The notes: generated by a model from the letters alone, not told the origin. A DNA stretch of 64,000 nucleotides from Aminivibrio pyruvatiphilus (GCF_004366815.1 NZ_SORI01000010.1:1-64000), one strand, 5' to 3'; counted from the stretch's first letter, positions 48,528-56,550 are shown. Translations and numbers: made by a program.

Positions 48528-49057
48528 TCCGGCTTCCCGTCCCCGAGGGCGAGGCGGAGCGCCGCTCCCGCACCGAGGGCTATGAACGGATGGAGCCCAA
48601 AACCGAGGAGAACGGCCGATACAAGGGCGAAGACAACCATATCCTTCCATCCTCCGGAAAAGGAAATCCGGGTCATATCGTAGACTACTCCCCCGATGAT
48701 CACCGCCACCGCACAGGCCGCTCCGAGAAAGAACGCCCGGACGGAAGGCGTGTTCAGAAAAAGAAGAAGGACCTTCGCCAGGAAGAGAATGGTGAGGAAG
48801 GGCGGAAGGACCGTGCCGGCAACAGCAACGATCGCACCTGCCTTTCCGGCCAGTTTCCGGCCCGCCAGGAGAGCGAGGTTGACAGCGATGGGACCGGGAA
48901 AAGCGGTGGCGAAAATCATCATGTCCATGATCTCGCCCGGGGCAAAACGGTCCGTCTCCCGGAGCTCCCTTTCGAGGAGGCCCATCATCACGATTCCTCC
49001 GCCGAAAGTAAAGGCTCCCAGGCGGAGGAAGAGCAGAAAAACTCTTGCGAGAGACAT
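48524..49057 (-). CDS. Chromate-transporter-like half protein (first of pair)
   Basis: This 177-residue membrane protein has LRLGAFTFGGGIVMMGLLEREL and ATAFPGPIAVNLALLAGRKLAG, the ChrA half-domain pattern, with about five hydrophobic helices. It is the upstream member of an antiparallel pair. I chose ATG 49057 (MSLARVFL) because the longer frame begins with a non-membrane, arginine-rich stretch. It follows a thioredoxin-like gene by 64 bp. Confidence 0.86.
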   Translation of the reverse strand: MSLARVFLLFLRLGAFTFGGGIVMMGLLERELRETDRFAPGEIMDMMIFATAFPGPIAVNLALLAGRKLAGKAGAIVAVAGTVLPPFLTILFLAKVLLLFLNTPSVRAFFLGAACAVAVIIGGVVYDMTRISFSGGWKDMVVFALVSAVLLGFGLHPFIALGAGAALRLALGDGKPE

Positions 49058-49121
49058 CAGCCCATCCCGGTCTCCCCGGGGAAATTCCGCGGAATTGCCA
49101 TGCCCCGGCCAGCTCCCGGCG

Positions 49122-49622
49122 TCATGAAGAAAACGCGGCAAGGATGGCGATGAACTGTTCCTGGATCAGTCCGTTGAATTTTCCCCTGCGGTATTCCAGA
49201 GTCATGGCGCTTCTTTCTCCCGGGTCGGCATCCCGCATCTCCTCTTTCAGGCCGTCAGGAAGCTCCACGTATTTCCCCCGGAGGTTCATGTCCCCGTCGA
49301 AGAAGAGCAGCGTAGGTATCCTGGCGGCTCCAGTGAAAGCCTCAAGATCCTTCGCCCAGGGCTCCCGCTCGAACACCGCCAGGCGGATGAGCGGGTTGAG
49401 GTCCGCAGCCCTTTTCACAAAGGGCATGGTCACTACCGTGTCCGGGCAGTAGATTTCGGCGAAGGCAGCAAGGTTGACGGGCTGCTTCACGCCCTTCACG
49501 GCCTCTTCGAACTCCGGGGTGAAGACGGTTCGTTCGCAGGCTCTTTTCTGCCGGTCCCGCTCTTCCTCGTACCCCTTCCGGAAGTACTCCTCCAGAGAAT
49601 ATCCTTTTGAAAAGTCGATCAT
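49122..49622 (-). CDS. Thioredoxin-family protein without CxxC
   Basis: This 166-residue protein resembles the Thioredoxin_9 group of small thioredoxin-fold proteins: FAEIYCPDTVVTMPFVKRAADLNPLIRLAVFE and IPTLLFFDGDMNLRGKYVELP. At the active site it has a lone cysteine followed by PDT instead of CxxC, so classical disulfide exchange is unlikely. A charged N-terminal helix precedes the fold. It lies upstream of the chromate-transporter and AOR genes in the same direction. Confidence 0.75.
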   Translation of the reverse strand: MIDFSKGYSLEEYFRKGYEEERDRQKRACERTVFTPEFEEAVKGVKQPVNLAAFAEIYCPDTVVTMPFVKRAADLNPLIRLAVFEREPWAKDLEAFTGAARIPTLLFFDGDMNLRGKYVELPDGLKEEMRDADPGERSAMTLEYRRGKFNGLIQEQFIAILAAFSS

Positions 49623-49702
49623 AGTGATTTTCACCCCCGAATACTGGCTGAACGTTTTATTTATTATCTCACAGATCAGAAACTCCCTGCCGTGCTTTCT
49701 GC

Positions 49703-49708
49703 TACAAT
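49703..49708 (+). promoter_or_regulatory. Candidate extended -10 for the CxxC protein gene
   Basis: TGCTACAAT is an extended -10 with five of six -10 bases, about 25 bp before the ATG at 49733. The -35 is weak. Confidence 0.4.
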
Positions 49709-49732
49709 GGAAAAAAACGGAGGTGGAAGCCC

Positions 49733-50257
49733 ATGGCCCTCTGCAGGAAGTGCGGCGCTGACGGTCCTTTTCTTTCCCTTTCCACATGGAGCCTGTGCCC
49801 GTTGTGCAGGGAAGAGGCCCTTTCGGACATACTGGCGGCCATCCGGACCGTGGACGGCAGGTTTGCCGCACTGAAATCCCCTCCAGACGGAAAATCCTGG
49901 GCAACTCTGACGGGAAGCATTATCGGCCTTCTTGACCGGCTCGCCGCCATCCTCCCTGAAAACCTGGTTCCGGAAAGCGAGCAGGCTGACGATCCAGGAC
50001 CCTTTGCCCTGGAGGAAATCCGGATCCTACTCGGCTCAAGTGACCTTGACGAACCCCGTCTCCGTTCCGCCGCATCAATGCTCGACAGACTTCTCCCCTT
50101 CGTGGAGAACCGCAGCCCCGAAAACTTCGCTGCATTTCTCAGGCTCCGTTCAAAAGTCTTTTCCGCCCTGGCAAAAACCGACCGGGACAGGGCGATGTCC
50201 CTTCTTGAGAAAAAGCACACCCCTCCTGGTGATCAGTCCCAGCTGACCCTCATCTGA
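49733..50257 (+). CDS. Small protein with paired CxxC motif, function unknown
   Basis: I do not recognise this 174-residue protein. The N terminus holds a compact zinc-ribbon-like pair (CRKCGADGP... and CPLCREEA at residues 4-25). A helical remainder without further cysteines follows, with LLDRLAAILPENLVPESEQ and ALEEIRILLGSSDLDEPRLRSAA. It is probably a cytosolic zinc-binding protein. GGAGGTGGAAGCCC precedes the ATG. It is divergent from the thioredoxin-like gene and convergent with the MFS gene. Confidence 0.7.
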   Translation: MALCRKCGADGPFLSLSTWSLCPLCREEALSDILAAIRTVDGRFAALKSPPDGKSWATLTGSIIGLLDRLAAILPENLVPESEQADDPGPFALEEIRILLGSSDLDEPRLRSAASMLDRLLPFVENRSPENFAAFLRLRSKVFSALAKTDRDRAMSLLEKKHTPPGDQSQLTLI

Positions 50258-50279
50258 CGCCGCGGGACTTCGGCCGGGG

Positions 50280-51707
50280 TCATTGCCCTTCTTCACGCTC
50301 CGCCTTGCCCGCATGCCCTCCGTGAAGGTTACCCCGGAACCATGAGAAGAAGACCCCCAGAAAACACAACAGGGAGGAAATGGAAAAACTGATCTTCACC
50401 ACGACGAGAAAGGTGCCGTACCGTTCGGGAGTGATCTGCTCGCTCCCGAGCAGTGCGGCGAAGACCACGGTGATAACCGCCATGCTGGTCATCTGTCCCA
50501 GCACCCGCATGGTGCCCACAGAGCCTGAGGCCGCACCGTAAAACCTCGACGGAACGGAACCCATTATGGCGTTCGTGTTCGGCGAGGAAAAAAAGGCAAA
50601 ACCGAGGCCGAGCAGAATAAGAGCCGTAAAAATGAAGGCCATGGGCGTTTCCCTGCCGAGAAAGGCAAAAATGGTAAGTCCGAGGGCGGTGGACAGCATG
50701 CCCCCCGATGCGAGCAGTCCCGGCTCAATCCTGTCCGAAAGTTTTCCGGTATAGGGAGAGAGAAAAGCCTGCAGAAGAGGCTGGGTTACCATGACCACCC
50801 CCGCCTCCGACGGGGACATGCCCTTGATGTACTGAAGGTACAGGCTGAGAAGAAAGGCCACGGAGTAGGTGGCGGCATAGTTGATCAGCGCTGCCGCGTT
50901 GGAAAAGGCAAAAACCCGGTTTCCGGAAAAAAGACGGATCTCGAACAGCGGGTCTTCAGACCGAAGCATCCTCCGGATAAAGACCGCAAAAAGAACGCCT
51001 CCCGCAGCCATGAGAGATATTCCCCAGACGGACGGAAGAATGGAAGCTCCGTACATGACGGCGACGAGAGAGGCCCCGTAGATGAAACAGCCGGGAAGAT
51101 CGAGCCGTTTGCTGCTCCCCTCCCGCCATTCAAAGGGAACCCGTGTTTTCAGCAGGAAAATTGAGACTGCCCCGAGAAGGGCGTTCACGTAAAAGACCGA
51201 GGCCCATCCGAAGGCCGCGATGAGAAGGCCGCCGAAAAAAGGCCCCGCGGAAGACCCAAGGTAGATGGACGCCACGTTGACACCGAGGGCTTTCCCCCGC
51301 TCCGCCGACGGGAAAACGGAGGTCAGAATGGCCATGCCCATGGTCAGCATCAGGGAACCTCCCGCTCCCTGCACCGCCCTGAGAAAGATGAAGAAAGGCA
51401 TGGTGGGCGCCAGGGGACAGAGAATCGTTGAAACGATGAATATCCATGTTCCGAGAACAAGGATGCGCTTTCGTCCCCAGATATCCCCCATTTTTCCCGC
51501 CGGGATCAGGAAGACCGCCGAAGAAAGCAGGTATGAGGTGGCCACCCAGCTCAGCCACACGGCGCTCGCACTGTACGCCTGCTGAATGGAGGGCAGGGCG
51601 ATGTTCACCGAAGAGAGCATGAAGGGCGGCAGAAAGGCGGTCAGCGCCGCAACCGCGAGGACGGCGTTCTTCGAAATGTCGGGGGACTGGTTTCCTGTAC
51701 GGACCAT
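50280..51707 (-). CDS. MFS drug:H+ antiporter (DHA2 type) exporter
   Basis: This 475-residue protein has about 14 hydrophobic helices and the MFS signatures: motif D1-like MLSSVNIALPSIQQAYSASAVWLSWVATSYLL, motif A GKMGDIWGRKRILVLG, and motif C-like GSSAGPFFGGLLI. This is the DHA2 (QacA/EmrB) pattern of drug efflux pumps. The chosen ATG at 51707 has only a weak ribosome site. The upstream promoter (TTGGCA, 16 bp, TATTCT) is bordered by an 11-bp inverted repeat that could be a regulator site. No local TetR or MarR gene is present. Confidence 0.85.
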   Translation of the reverse strand: MVRTGNQSPDISKNAVLAVAALTAFLPPFMLSSVNIALPSIQQAYSASAVWLSWVATSYLLSSAVFLIPAGKMGDIWGRKRILVLGTWIFIVSTILCPLAPTMPFFIFLRAVQGAGGSLMLTMGMAILTSVFPSAERGKALGVNVASIYLGSSAGPFFGGLLIAAFGWASVFYVNALLGAVSIFLLKTRVPFEWREGSSKRLDLPGCFIYGASLVAVMYGASILPSVWGISLMAAGGVLFAVFIRRMLRSEDPLFEIRLFSGNRVFAFSNAAALINYAATYSVAFLLSLYLQYIKGMSPSEAGVVMVTQPLLQAFLSPYTGKLSDRIEPGLLASGGMLSTALGLTIFAFLGRETPMAFIFTALILLGLGFAFFSSPNTNAIMGSVPSRFYGAASGSVGTMRVLGQMTSMAVITVVFAALLGSEQITPERYGTFLVVVKISFSISSLLCFLGVFFSWFRGNLHGGHAGKAEREEGQ

Positions 51708-51744
51708 GGGGCACCACTCGCTTTTTCCTGAACTTGAGAGTAAT

Positions 51745-51772
51745 AGAATACCATATAGAATGCATTTGCCAA
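51745..51772 (-). promoter_or_regulatory. Promoter of the MFS gene
   Basis: The minus strand shows TTGGCA (51767-51772), 16 bp, TATTCT (51745-51750), giving a leader of about 27 nt. Confidence 0.5.
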
Positions 51773-51773
51773 G

Positions 51774-51804
51774 ACGGTTCCGCCGTGCCAATGGGCGGAA
51801 CCGT
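51774..51804. repeat. Eleven-base inverted repeat next to the MFS promoter
   Basis: Arms at 51774-51784 and 51794-51804 (ACGGTTCCGCC and complement) are perfect, with a 9-nt centre. They abut the -35 of the MFS gene and lack a T run, so an operator or a secondary terminator of iorB is possible. Confidence 0.45.
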
Positions 51805-51831
51805 GGTCTTCGCCGGTAATCCCGAAAAGGA

Positions 51832-51866
51832 ACCGGAGGGAGCGGCTTCCGGCCGCCGCCTCCGGT
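51832..51866 (-). terminator. Terminator of iorAB
   Basis: Outer arms ACCGGAGG/CCTCCGGT (51832-51839, 51859-51866) with inner GCGGC/GCCGC pairing are followed on the minus strand by TTCCTTTTC. It lies about 30 bp past the iorB stop. Confidence 0.7.
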
Positions 51867-51897
51867 TTCCGGTGTTCACCCGTCGTACAGGATATTT

Positions 51898-52485
51898 TTA
51901 CTGCCCGAAAAGCTTCATTCCCGCGGCGAAGGCCCTTTCATTGACCTCCACGGCACGGGGAGGAACACAGGCCCGGAGCGTCCTGCCCCAGTCCATGCCG
52001 TCCAGCCCCAGGGTCTTCACAACCGTACCGAGAAGGACCATGTTCATCACTTTCGGGTTTCCGAGTTCCTCCGCCGTTTTTGCCGCTTCCACCAGAAGGG
52101 TCCCGGGAGCGGCGGCTGAAAGGGTTTTTTCGATCTCCCGGGGATATTCCGCCTGGCCAAGGATCACCGGCATGGGAAAGATTTCATGGTTGTTCACAAT
52201 CAGCCTGCCGCCGGAAGAAAGGTACGGAAGCCAGCGGAGAGCCTCCATTTTCTCAAAGGCCACCACCACGTCGGCCTCCCCCCTGCAGATGACCGGGGAA
52301 TACACTTTTTCCCCGTACCTCACGTGGGTCGACACGCTGCCGCCCCTCTGGGCCATGCCGTGAATCTCCGACATCTTGACGTCATAGCCGAAGGAAAGAA
52401 GGCCCTCCGTCAGCACCTTGCTCGCGAGGATGGTCCCCTGACCGCCGACACCCACGAGCAGAACATTCCTGGTCTTTGCGTTCAT
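51898..52485 (-). CDS. iorB: Indolepyruvate:ferredoxin oxidoreductase beta subunit
   Basis: This 195-residue protein is the gamma/beta-type pyruvate-ferredoxin-oxidoreductase domain: VLLVGVGGQGTILASKVL, MSEIHGMAQRGGSVSTHVRYG and VNNHEIFP. With IorA it oxidatively decarboxylates aryl pyruvates from Phe, Tyr and Trp to aryl-acetyl-CoA with reduction of ferredoxin. The start overlaps the iorA stop as ATGA. Confidence 0.95.
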   Translation of the reverse strand: MNAKTRNVLLVGVGGQGTILASKVLTEGLLSFGYDVKMSEIHGMAQRGGSVSTHVRYGEKVYSPVICRGEADVVVAFEKMEALRWLPYLSSGGRLIVNNHEIFPMPVILGQAEYPREIEKTLSAAAPGTLLVEAAKTAEELGNPKVMNMVLLGTVVKTLGLDGMDWGRTLRACVPPRAVEVNERAFAAGMKLFGQ

Positions 52486-54251
52486 CGGGCGTCTCCTTCC
52501 CTTCCAATGGCGTTCTTCGGGCAGACCTGGACGCACAGGCCGCATCCGTTGCAGGCCGCCCGGTCGATGACGACACGGCCGTCCCGTTTCGTGATGGCGG
52601 GGCAGCCGAGTTTCAGACACGCACCGCAGAGAACGCATCGTTCTTCGTCGACGGAACACTTCAGTCCTGCCCGCTCCTTCTGCACATCCTTCAGCAGCGC
52701 ACAGGGACGGGTGGTCACGATGACAGACGTCTCTTCCGCCGCCCAGGCCCTGTCCACAGCTTCGGCGGATGCCTTCAGGTCGTAGGGGTCAACCACGTGG
52801 ATATTCTCCCCTTTCACTCCGCAGGCTTCGCAGATCTTCGGAATGTCCAGCGCAACGGTCTCCTCTCCTGAAAGAGTTCTGCCCGATCCTGGATTTTCCT
52901 GCTGGCCCGTCATGGCGGTGATCCTGTTGTCCATTATGACGAACACTCCCCGGGACTTGTTCACCACCGCGTCGATGAGGCCGGTGATACCGGAGTGGAA
53001 GAACGTGGAATCTCCCAGGATTCCGAAAACCTTCTCATTCCTGCCCGCCTTCTCGCCGGCTTTCTGGAAGCCGATGGCTGCGGAAAAGCCCGCGCCCATG
53101 CAGATGGTGGTCTCTCCCACGTTGAGAGGAGGCATGGAGCCGAGGCCGTAGCAGCCTATATCCCCCGTGACGATCACATCTTTTTTTTTGCTCAGGGGAA
53201 AGAACAACCCCCTGTGGGGGCACCCCGGGCAAAGGAGGGGCGGCCTGTTCGGCGGCGGAACCTCCCCTTCCCGTCCCGGGGCGGGTTCTTTCCCCAGGAC
53301 CGCGCGGGCGACGATCGCCGGGGTGAGTTCATCCACCACGGGCAGGACGTCCTTCCCGAAGCAGGGAATTCCCATGGCCCGAATTTCCGTTTCGAGAAAG
53401 GGGTCGTTCTCCTCAACCACCCAGAGGGTCTTCACTTTCGAGGCAAACTCCCGGATGAGCCTTCGCGGAAGCGGCCATGAAAAGCCTATCTTCAGAAAAC
53501 TCGCCCCGTCCCCCAGGGCTTCCCTGGCATACTGATACCCGACACCCGAGGCGATTACCCCGATCTCGGATCCTTCGGCCATTGTCACGGAATTGAAGGG
53601 GGATGATTCCCCGAATTCTCTCAATTCCTCAAGCCGCTTTTCAACCATATGGTGCTTCTGCCTCGCGAAGGCGGGCAGCATGGCGTTTTTCGCCGGGTTT
53701 CTTTCGTACTCCCTGACGGGAAGTTCGATCCGCTCACCTGTCTCAACCACGCTCTTGCTGTGGCATATCCTGGTGGTGAGCCTCAGGAGGACGGGCGTAT
53801 CGAACCCTTCGGAAATCTCGAAGGCAGCCCTGGTGAAATCGAGGCATTCCTGGCTGTCGGAGGGCTCGAGCATGGGCACCTTCGCGTGAAGGGCGTACCA
53901 ACGGTTGTCCTGTTCGTTCTGGGAACTCGAGAGCCCCGGGTCGTCCGCGGAGACGATGACCAGTCCCCCGTTCACTCCGATGTAGGACATGGTGAAAAAC
54001 GGATCCGCCGCTACGTTCAGCCCCACATGCTTCATGGCGCACAGCGCCCGGGCGCCCGCTATGGAGGCTCCTGATGCCACTTCAAGGGCAACCTTCTCAT
54101 TGGGGGACCACTCGGAATACACTTCGGGAAATCGTGCGATGTTCTCGAGTATCTCCGTGCTGGGCGTTCCGGGATAGGCGGCGGCCACATGGCCCCCTGC
54201 CTCCCAGGCTCCCCTGGCTACGGCTTCGTTGCCGGTCAGTATCACTTTCAT
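52482..54251 (-). CDS. iorA: Indolepyruvate:ferredoxin oxidoreductase alpha subunit
   Basis: This 589-residue protein has the pyrimidine-binding half (GNEAVARGAWEAGGHVAAAYPGTPSTEILENIA) and the TPP-binding half (CPGCPHRGLFF; VTGDIGCYGLGSMPPLN; GILGDSTFFHSGITGL). A C-terminal two-cluster ferredoxin domain holds CVLCGACLKLGC and CNGCGLCVQVC. It forms the complex with IorB for oxidation of aromatic 2-oxoacids. AAAAGGAGCGACC precedes the ATG. A dyad overlapping its inferred -10 is shared with the neighbouring regulator gene. Confidence 0.96.
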   Translation of the reverse strand: MKVILTGNEAVARGAWEAGGHVAAAYPGTPSTEILENIARFPEVYSEWSPNEKVALEVASGASIAGARALCAMKHVGLNVAADPFFTMSYIGVNGGLVIVSADDPGLSSSQNEQDNRWYALHAKVPMLEPSDSQECLDFTRAAFEISEGFDTPVLLRLTTRICHSKSVVETGERIELPVREYERNPAKNAMLPAFARQKHHMVEKRLEELREFGESSPFNSVTMAEGSEIGVIASGVGYQYAREALGDGASFLKIGFSWPLPRRLIREFASKVKTLWVVEENDPFLETEIRAMGIPCFGKDVLPVVDELTPAIVARAVLGKEPAPGREGEVPPPNRPPLLCPGCPHRGLFFPLSKKKDVIVTGDIGCYGLGSMPPLNVGETTICMGAGFSAAIGFQKAGEKAGRNEKVFGILGDSTFFHSGITGLIDAVVNKSRGVFVIMDNRITAMTGQQENPGSGRTLSGEETVALDIPKICEACGVKGENIHVVDPYDLKASAEAVDRAWAAEETSVIVTTRPCALLKDVQKERAGLKCSVDEERCVLCGACLKLGCPAITKRDGRVVIDRAACNGCGLCVQVCPKNAIGREGDAR

Positions 54252-54293
54252 GGACGGGTCGCTCCTTTTTTATATTCTCTTCGCCGGGGCAAA

Positions 54294-54314
54294 GTGATAA
54301 TAATTTTTTATCAC
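54294..54314. promoter_or_regulatory. Operator-like dyad upstream of iorA
   Basis: Perfect seven-base arms GTGATAA (54294-54300) and TTATCAC (54308-54314) flank a 7-bp AT-rich centre. A near copy lies upstream of the adjacent PAS/HTH regulator gene; 17 of 21 positions match and the core AATTTTTTATCA is identical. It overlaps the inferred iorA -10. Confidence 0.7.
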
Positions 54315-54333
54315 ACAGAGGCCTTTTCCGCAA
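54305..54333 (-). promoter_or_regulatory. Candidate promoter of iorAB
   Basis: The minus strand shows TTGCGG (54328-54333), 17 bp, TAAAAA (54305-54310). The hexamers are weak, but the spacing matches the register of the regulator's own promoter relative to its dyad. Confidence 0.5.
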
Positions 54334-54334
54334 C

Positions 54335-54365
54335 AAAAAAAGAGATTCTCTGCGGAATCTCTTTT
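54335..54365 (-). terminator. Terminator of the PAS/HTH regulator gene
   Basis: Eleven-base arms (54338-54348 with 54355-54365) and a 6-nt loop are flanked by A and T runs, so it should work in the minus direction and perhaps both. It lies 34 bp past the regulator's stop. Confidence 0.85.
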
Positions 54366-54398
54366 CGCCTTCCGGAAAGAAACCGGGTGCCGGGAAGA

Positions 54399-55106
54399 TC
54401 ATCCCTTCTTCAGGTACCTGTACACGGTCGCCTCCGAGACTCCCAGGCGCCGGGCGACTTTCTGCACCGCCCCCTTCATGGAAAAGAGATGCCTTCCTTT
54501 CAGAACGCCCACAAACCTGGTCCTCTCTTCCGGGGTCATCACCCCGGGGGGTGCTGAAAATTCCGAGGCTGCCTTCTCTATCAGCACATCCATGAGGCCG
54601 TCAAGGTTCGATTCCTTCTCCGCAGGGAAAAATTCTTCCAGCGGCGCGGGTTCTTCTTCCTTTCCCGGAAGCGGCGATCTGCCCGAAAGGCCGTTCAGCA
54701 TGCGAATTTTCTCATGGAGGGTATCATGAAGGCGAATAAGGTCCGTGACGTCGTGATTCGCGCATATCATGCCCCGGAGTTCCCCCTGCTCATCCTTGAT
54801 GAAAAAGGTGTGCGATTCCAGGATCCGGTTGTCCCTGGTCCTGTCCATGTGGGCGACCATGTCCTCGCTGCAGCCGCCGCTCTGGATCAGCTTGACGAAG
54901 GTCGGGGCATAGTCGGACATGGTGCTTCCGACGGAACGGCCGCTGATCTGCCCGTTCCGTATGGCGATGATGGAAGCTTCCGGCCTGGACACGTCATGGA
55001 GCACCAGTTCGTATTCGGGGCCGCAGACCTCGGCGAAAAAATCGAGAAGCGGAATGTATTTTTCCAGAAACTCCCGGTTTCCGGATGTCTGGCCTTCAGT
55101 TTTCAT
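54399..55106 (-). CDS. YheO/DauR-type PAS and helix-turn-helix regulator, probable regulator of iorAB
   Basis: This 235-residue protein has the YheO-like PAS domain (residues 10-125: CGPEYELVLHDVSRPEASIIAIRNGQISGRSVGS; SHTFFIKDEQGELRGMICANHDVT). A C-terminal helix-turn-helix of the HTH_22 class follows (VQKVARRLGVSEATVYRYLKK). Relatives such as DauR control amino-acid catabolic operons. GGAAGGGATGGCG precedes the ATG. Its promoter carries a dyad nearly identical to the one at iorA, at the same distance from the inferred -10, so it probably regulates itself and iorAB. The ligand could be an aromatic amino or oxo acid. Confidence 0.85.
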   Translation of the reverse strand: MKTEGQTSGNREFLEKYIPLLDFFAEVCGPEYELVLHDVSRPEASIIAIRNGQISGRSVGSTMSDYAPTFVKLIQSGGCSEDMVAHMDRTRDNRILESHTFFIKDEQGELRGMICANHDVTDLIRLHDTLHEKIRMLNGLSGRSPLPGKEEEPAPLEEFFPAEKESNLDGLMDVLIEKAASEFSAPPGVMTPEERTRFVGVLKGRHLFSMKGAVQKVARRLGVSEATVYRYLKKG

Positions 55107-55142
55107 GCTGCGCCATCCCTTCCGTGCAAAATCTTTTGTTGA

Positions 55143-55163
55143 CTGATAAAAAATTCATATCAT
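55143..55163. promoter_or_regulatory. Operator-like dyad upstream of the PAS/HTH regulator gene
   Basis: On the minus strand TGATA and TATCA halves flank GAATTTTT-like sequence. It matches 17 of 21 bases of the plus strand of the iorA site and overlaps the regulator's inferred -10. Confidence 0.65.
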
Positions 55164-55182
55164 TTTTCCGCTCTGCTGTAAA
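55154..55182 (-). promoter_or_regulatory. Promoter of the PAS/HTH regulator gene
   Basis: The minus strand shows TTTACA (55177-55182), 17 bp, TATGAA (55154-55159), about 48 bp before the start codon. The dyad overlaps the -10. Confidence 0.6.
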
Positions 55183-55230
55183 GGCAAAGAAACTCCGGGA
55201 GGACTTCCCTTCATCAGAACGGAACCGGAA

Positions 55231-55265
55231 AAGAAAAACGGCGGTCCCTCATGGAATCCGCCGTC
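55231..55265 (-). terminator. Terminator of the secreted coiled-coil protein gene
   Basis: Seven-base arms ACGGCGG/CCGCCGT (55239-55245, 55259-55265), with some further pairing inside, are followed on the minus strand by TTTTTCTTTT. Confidence 0.8.
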
Positions 55266-55312
55266 ATTGTTCTTTTTCTGCCCTTTTCAGGGTGGGAACA
55301 GCTCCTCCTTTT

Positions 55313-56455
55313 TCAGTTGCCAGTCCGGATCCGCTCCGTTATCCTCTCGAATTCCTTCATGAGTTCCTGGTCGTACACGAGGGCAAGGTCGGGTACCGCA
55401 AAACCGAAGACTCCCTCCAGGGTGCTCATGGAGACCTGGATAAGGGAGATGAGGTCACTTCCTGTTTTTACTGTGTCGTAGGTGTTCCGGGCAACGAAAT
55501 AATCTCTCTTCAGTTTTTCCGAGGCTCCCCTGAGGGCGTTTTCCTGCCCCCTCAGGTACTGCCGGTAGAGCTCCGCTGTCCGGACGGTGCGGTCGTTTGC
55601 CTTTACGTTGGCCTCCAGAACCTGCCTGTTTTTTTCGTCCCGTCCCGCCTTCGCCAGCATCTGGCGGGCCTCGTCGCCCAGACGCCGGGCGGTTTTCATG
55701 ACCTCTTCAAGGCGTGGAATGTACTCACTGCCGATTTTTCCCAGGACGTTGAGGTTTGCCTGAAGGTAGAGATCTACCAGCACCATGTGGACCCCCGTGT
55801 ACTTCCTGGCCGACTGGACGCTGCCCTGCCCTCCCTGGAGAAGGCTCAAAATCTGCTGGTTGATTTTTCTGATACTGTCGGCTGCCAGCAGGAGGTGCAG
55901 CACGTCGTCGCCGCTGACGCTGGAAAGGAGCACGTCGAGCTGCTGCTCCTCCACGCTGACTCCCATTTTCGCCAGGGCTTCCCGCATGGCTCTTTTGAGC
56001 TCCGTTTTTCTCGCAGTCAGTCCTTCAATGTCTTCCCTGAGGTCAGCTATTTTTTCATCGATTTTCGTCCGGGTTTTCTTCAGGGGATTCCAGGTTTTTT
56101 CAGGCGCCCCTATCCTCTCCTTCAGAAGCACCGTGATCTCGTCCCCCGCCTGTTCGATCTTCATCTCGAGAAAGTTGTATTCCTGGCGGGCGTTCTGAAG
56201 CTCCGAGCCGATAAGGACGGCAAAGACCTCGTCGAGAAGGGCTTCGTACTTTTTGGTGTTCGACTTTTTATCCTCTCCGAAAAAACTCGATTCGGGAAGA
56301 TCTTTCTGGCGGTCAAACACCTCCAGCGACTTTTCCAGCTTGGGAAGAGCCTTTTCCCAGATTTTCGCAAAGAACGGATCGCTGTCCCCGGCGGCGGGAA
56401 GGGCCGGAGAAAACAAAAAGCAGAGCAGAAGAATCACGGGAACCATCGGTTTCAT
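55313..56455 (-). CDS. Exported helical coiled-coil protein, function unknown
   Basis: I do not recognise this 380-residue protein. A Sec signal peptide (MKPMVPVILLLCFLFSPALPAAG) is followed by a long, nearly all-helical, charged region with coiled-coil character (about 75-160, KKTRTKIDEKIADLREDIEGLTARKTELK). A helical remainder follows, with LIQVSMSTLEGVFGFAVPDL near the end. No cysteine lies outside the signal. It should lie outside the cytoplasmic membrane. I chose ATG 56455 because GAGGTGATGGAA precedes it. It is a single-gene unit with its own terminator, divergent from the serine dehydratase. Confidence 0.72.
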   Translation of the reverse strand: MKPMVPVILLLCFLFSPALPAAGDSDPFFAKIWEKALPKLEKSLEVFDRQKDLPESSFFGEDKKSNTKKYEALLDEVFAVLIGSELQNARQEYNFLEMKIEQAGDEITVLLKERIGAPEKTWNPLKKTRTKIDEKIADLREDIEGLTARKTELKRAMREALAKMGVSVEEQQLDVLLSSVSGDDVLHLLLAADSIRKINQQILSLLQGGQGSVQSARKYTGVHMVLVDLYLQANLNVLGKIGSEYIPRLEEVMKTARRLGDEARQMLAKAGRDEKNRQVLEANVKANDRTVRTAELYRQYLRGQENALRGASEKLKRDYFVARNTYDTVKTGSDLISLIQVSMSTLEGVFGFAVPDLALVYDQELMKEFERITERIRTGN

Positions 56456-56531
56456 TTCCATCACCTCATGACAGTAATCTATCACAAATGCCTTCCAAAA
56501 GGAAAAAGAAAATTACTGATACCGGGCCTTT

Positions 56532-56550
56532 CCGGCGAAGAAAACGCCGG
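56532..56550. repeat. Inverted repeat upstream of the serine dehydratase -10
   Basis: Six-base arms CCGGCG/CGCCGG (56532-56537, 56545-56550) flank AAGAAAA and end three bases before the -10. An operator is possible. Confidence 0.4.
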
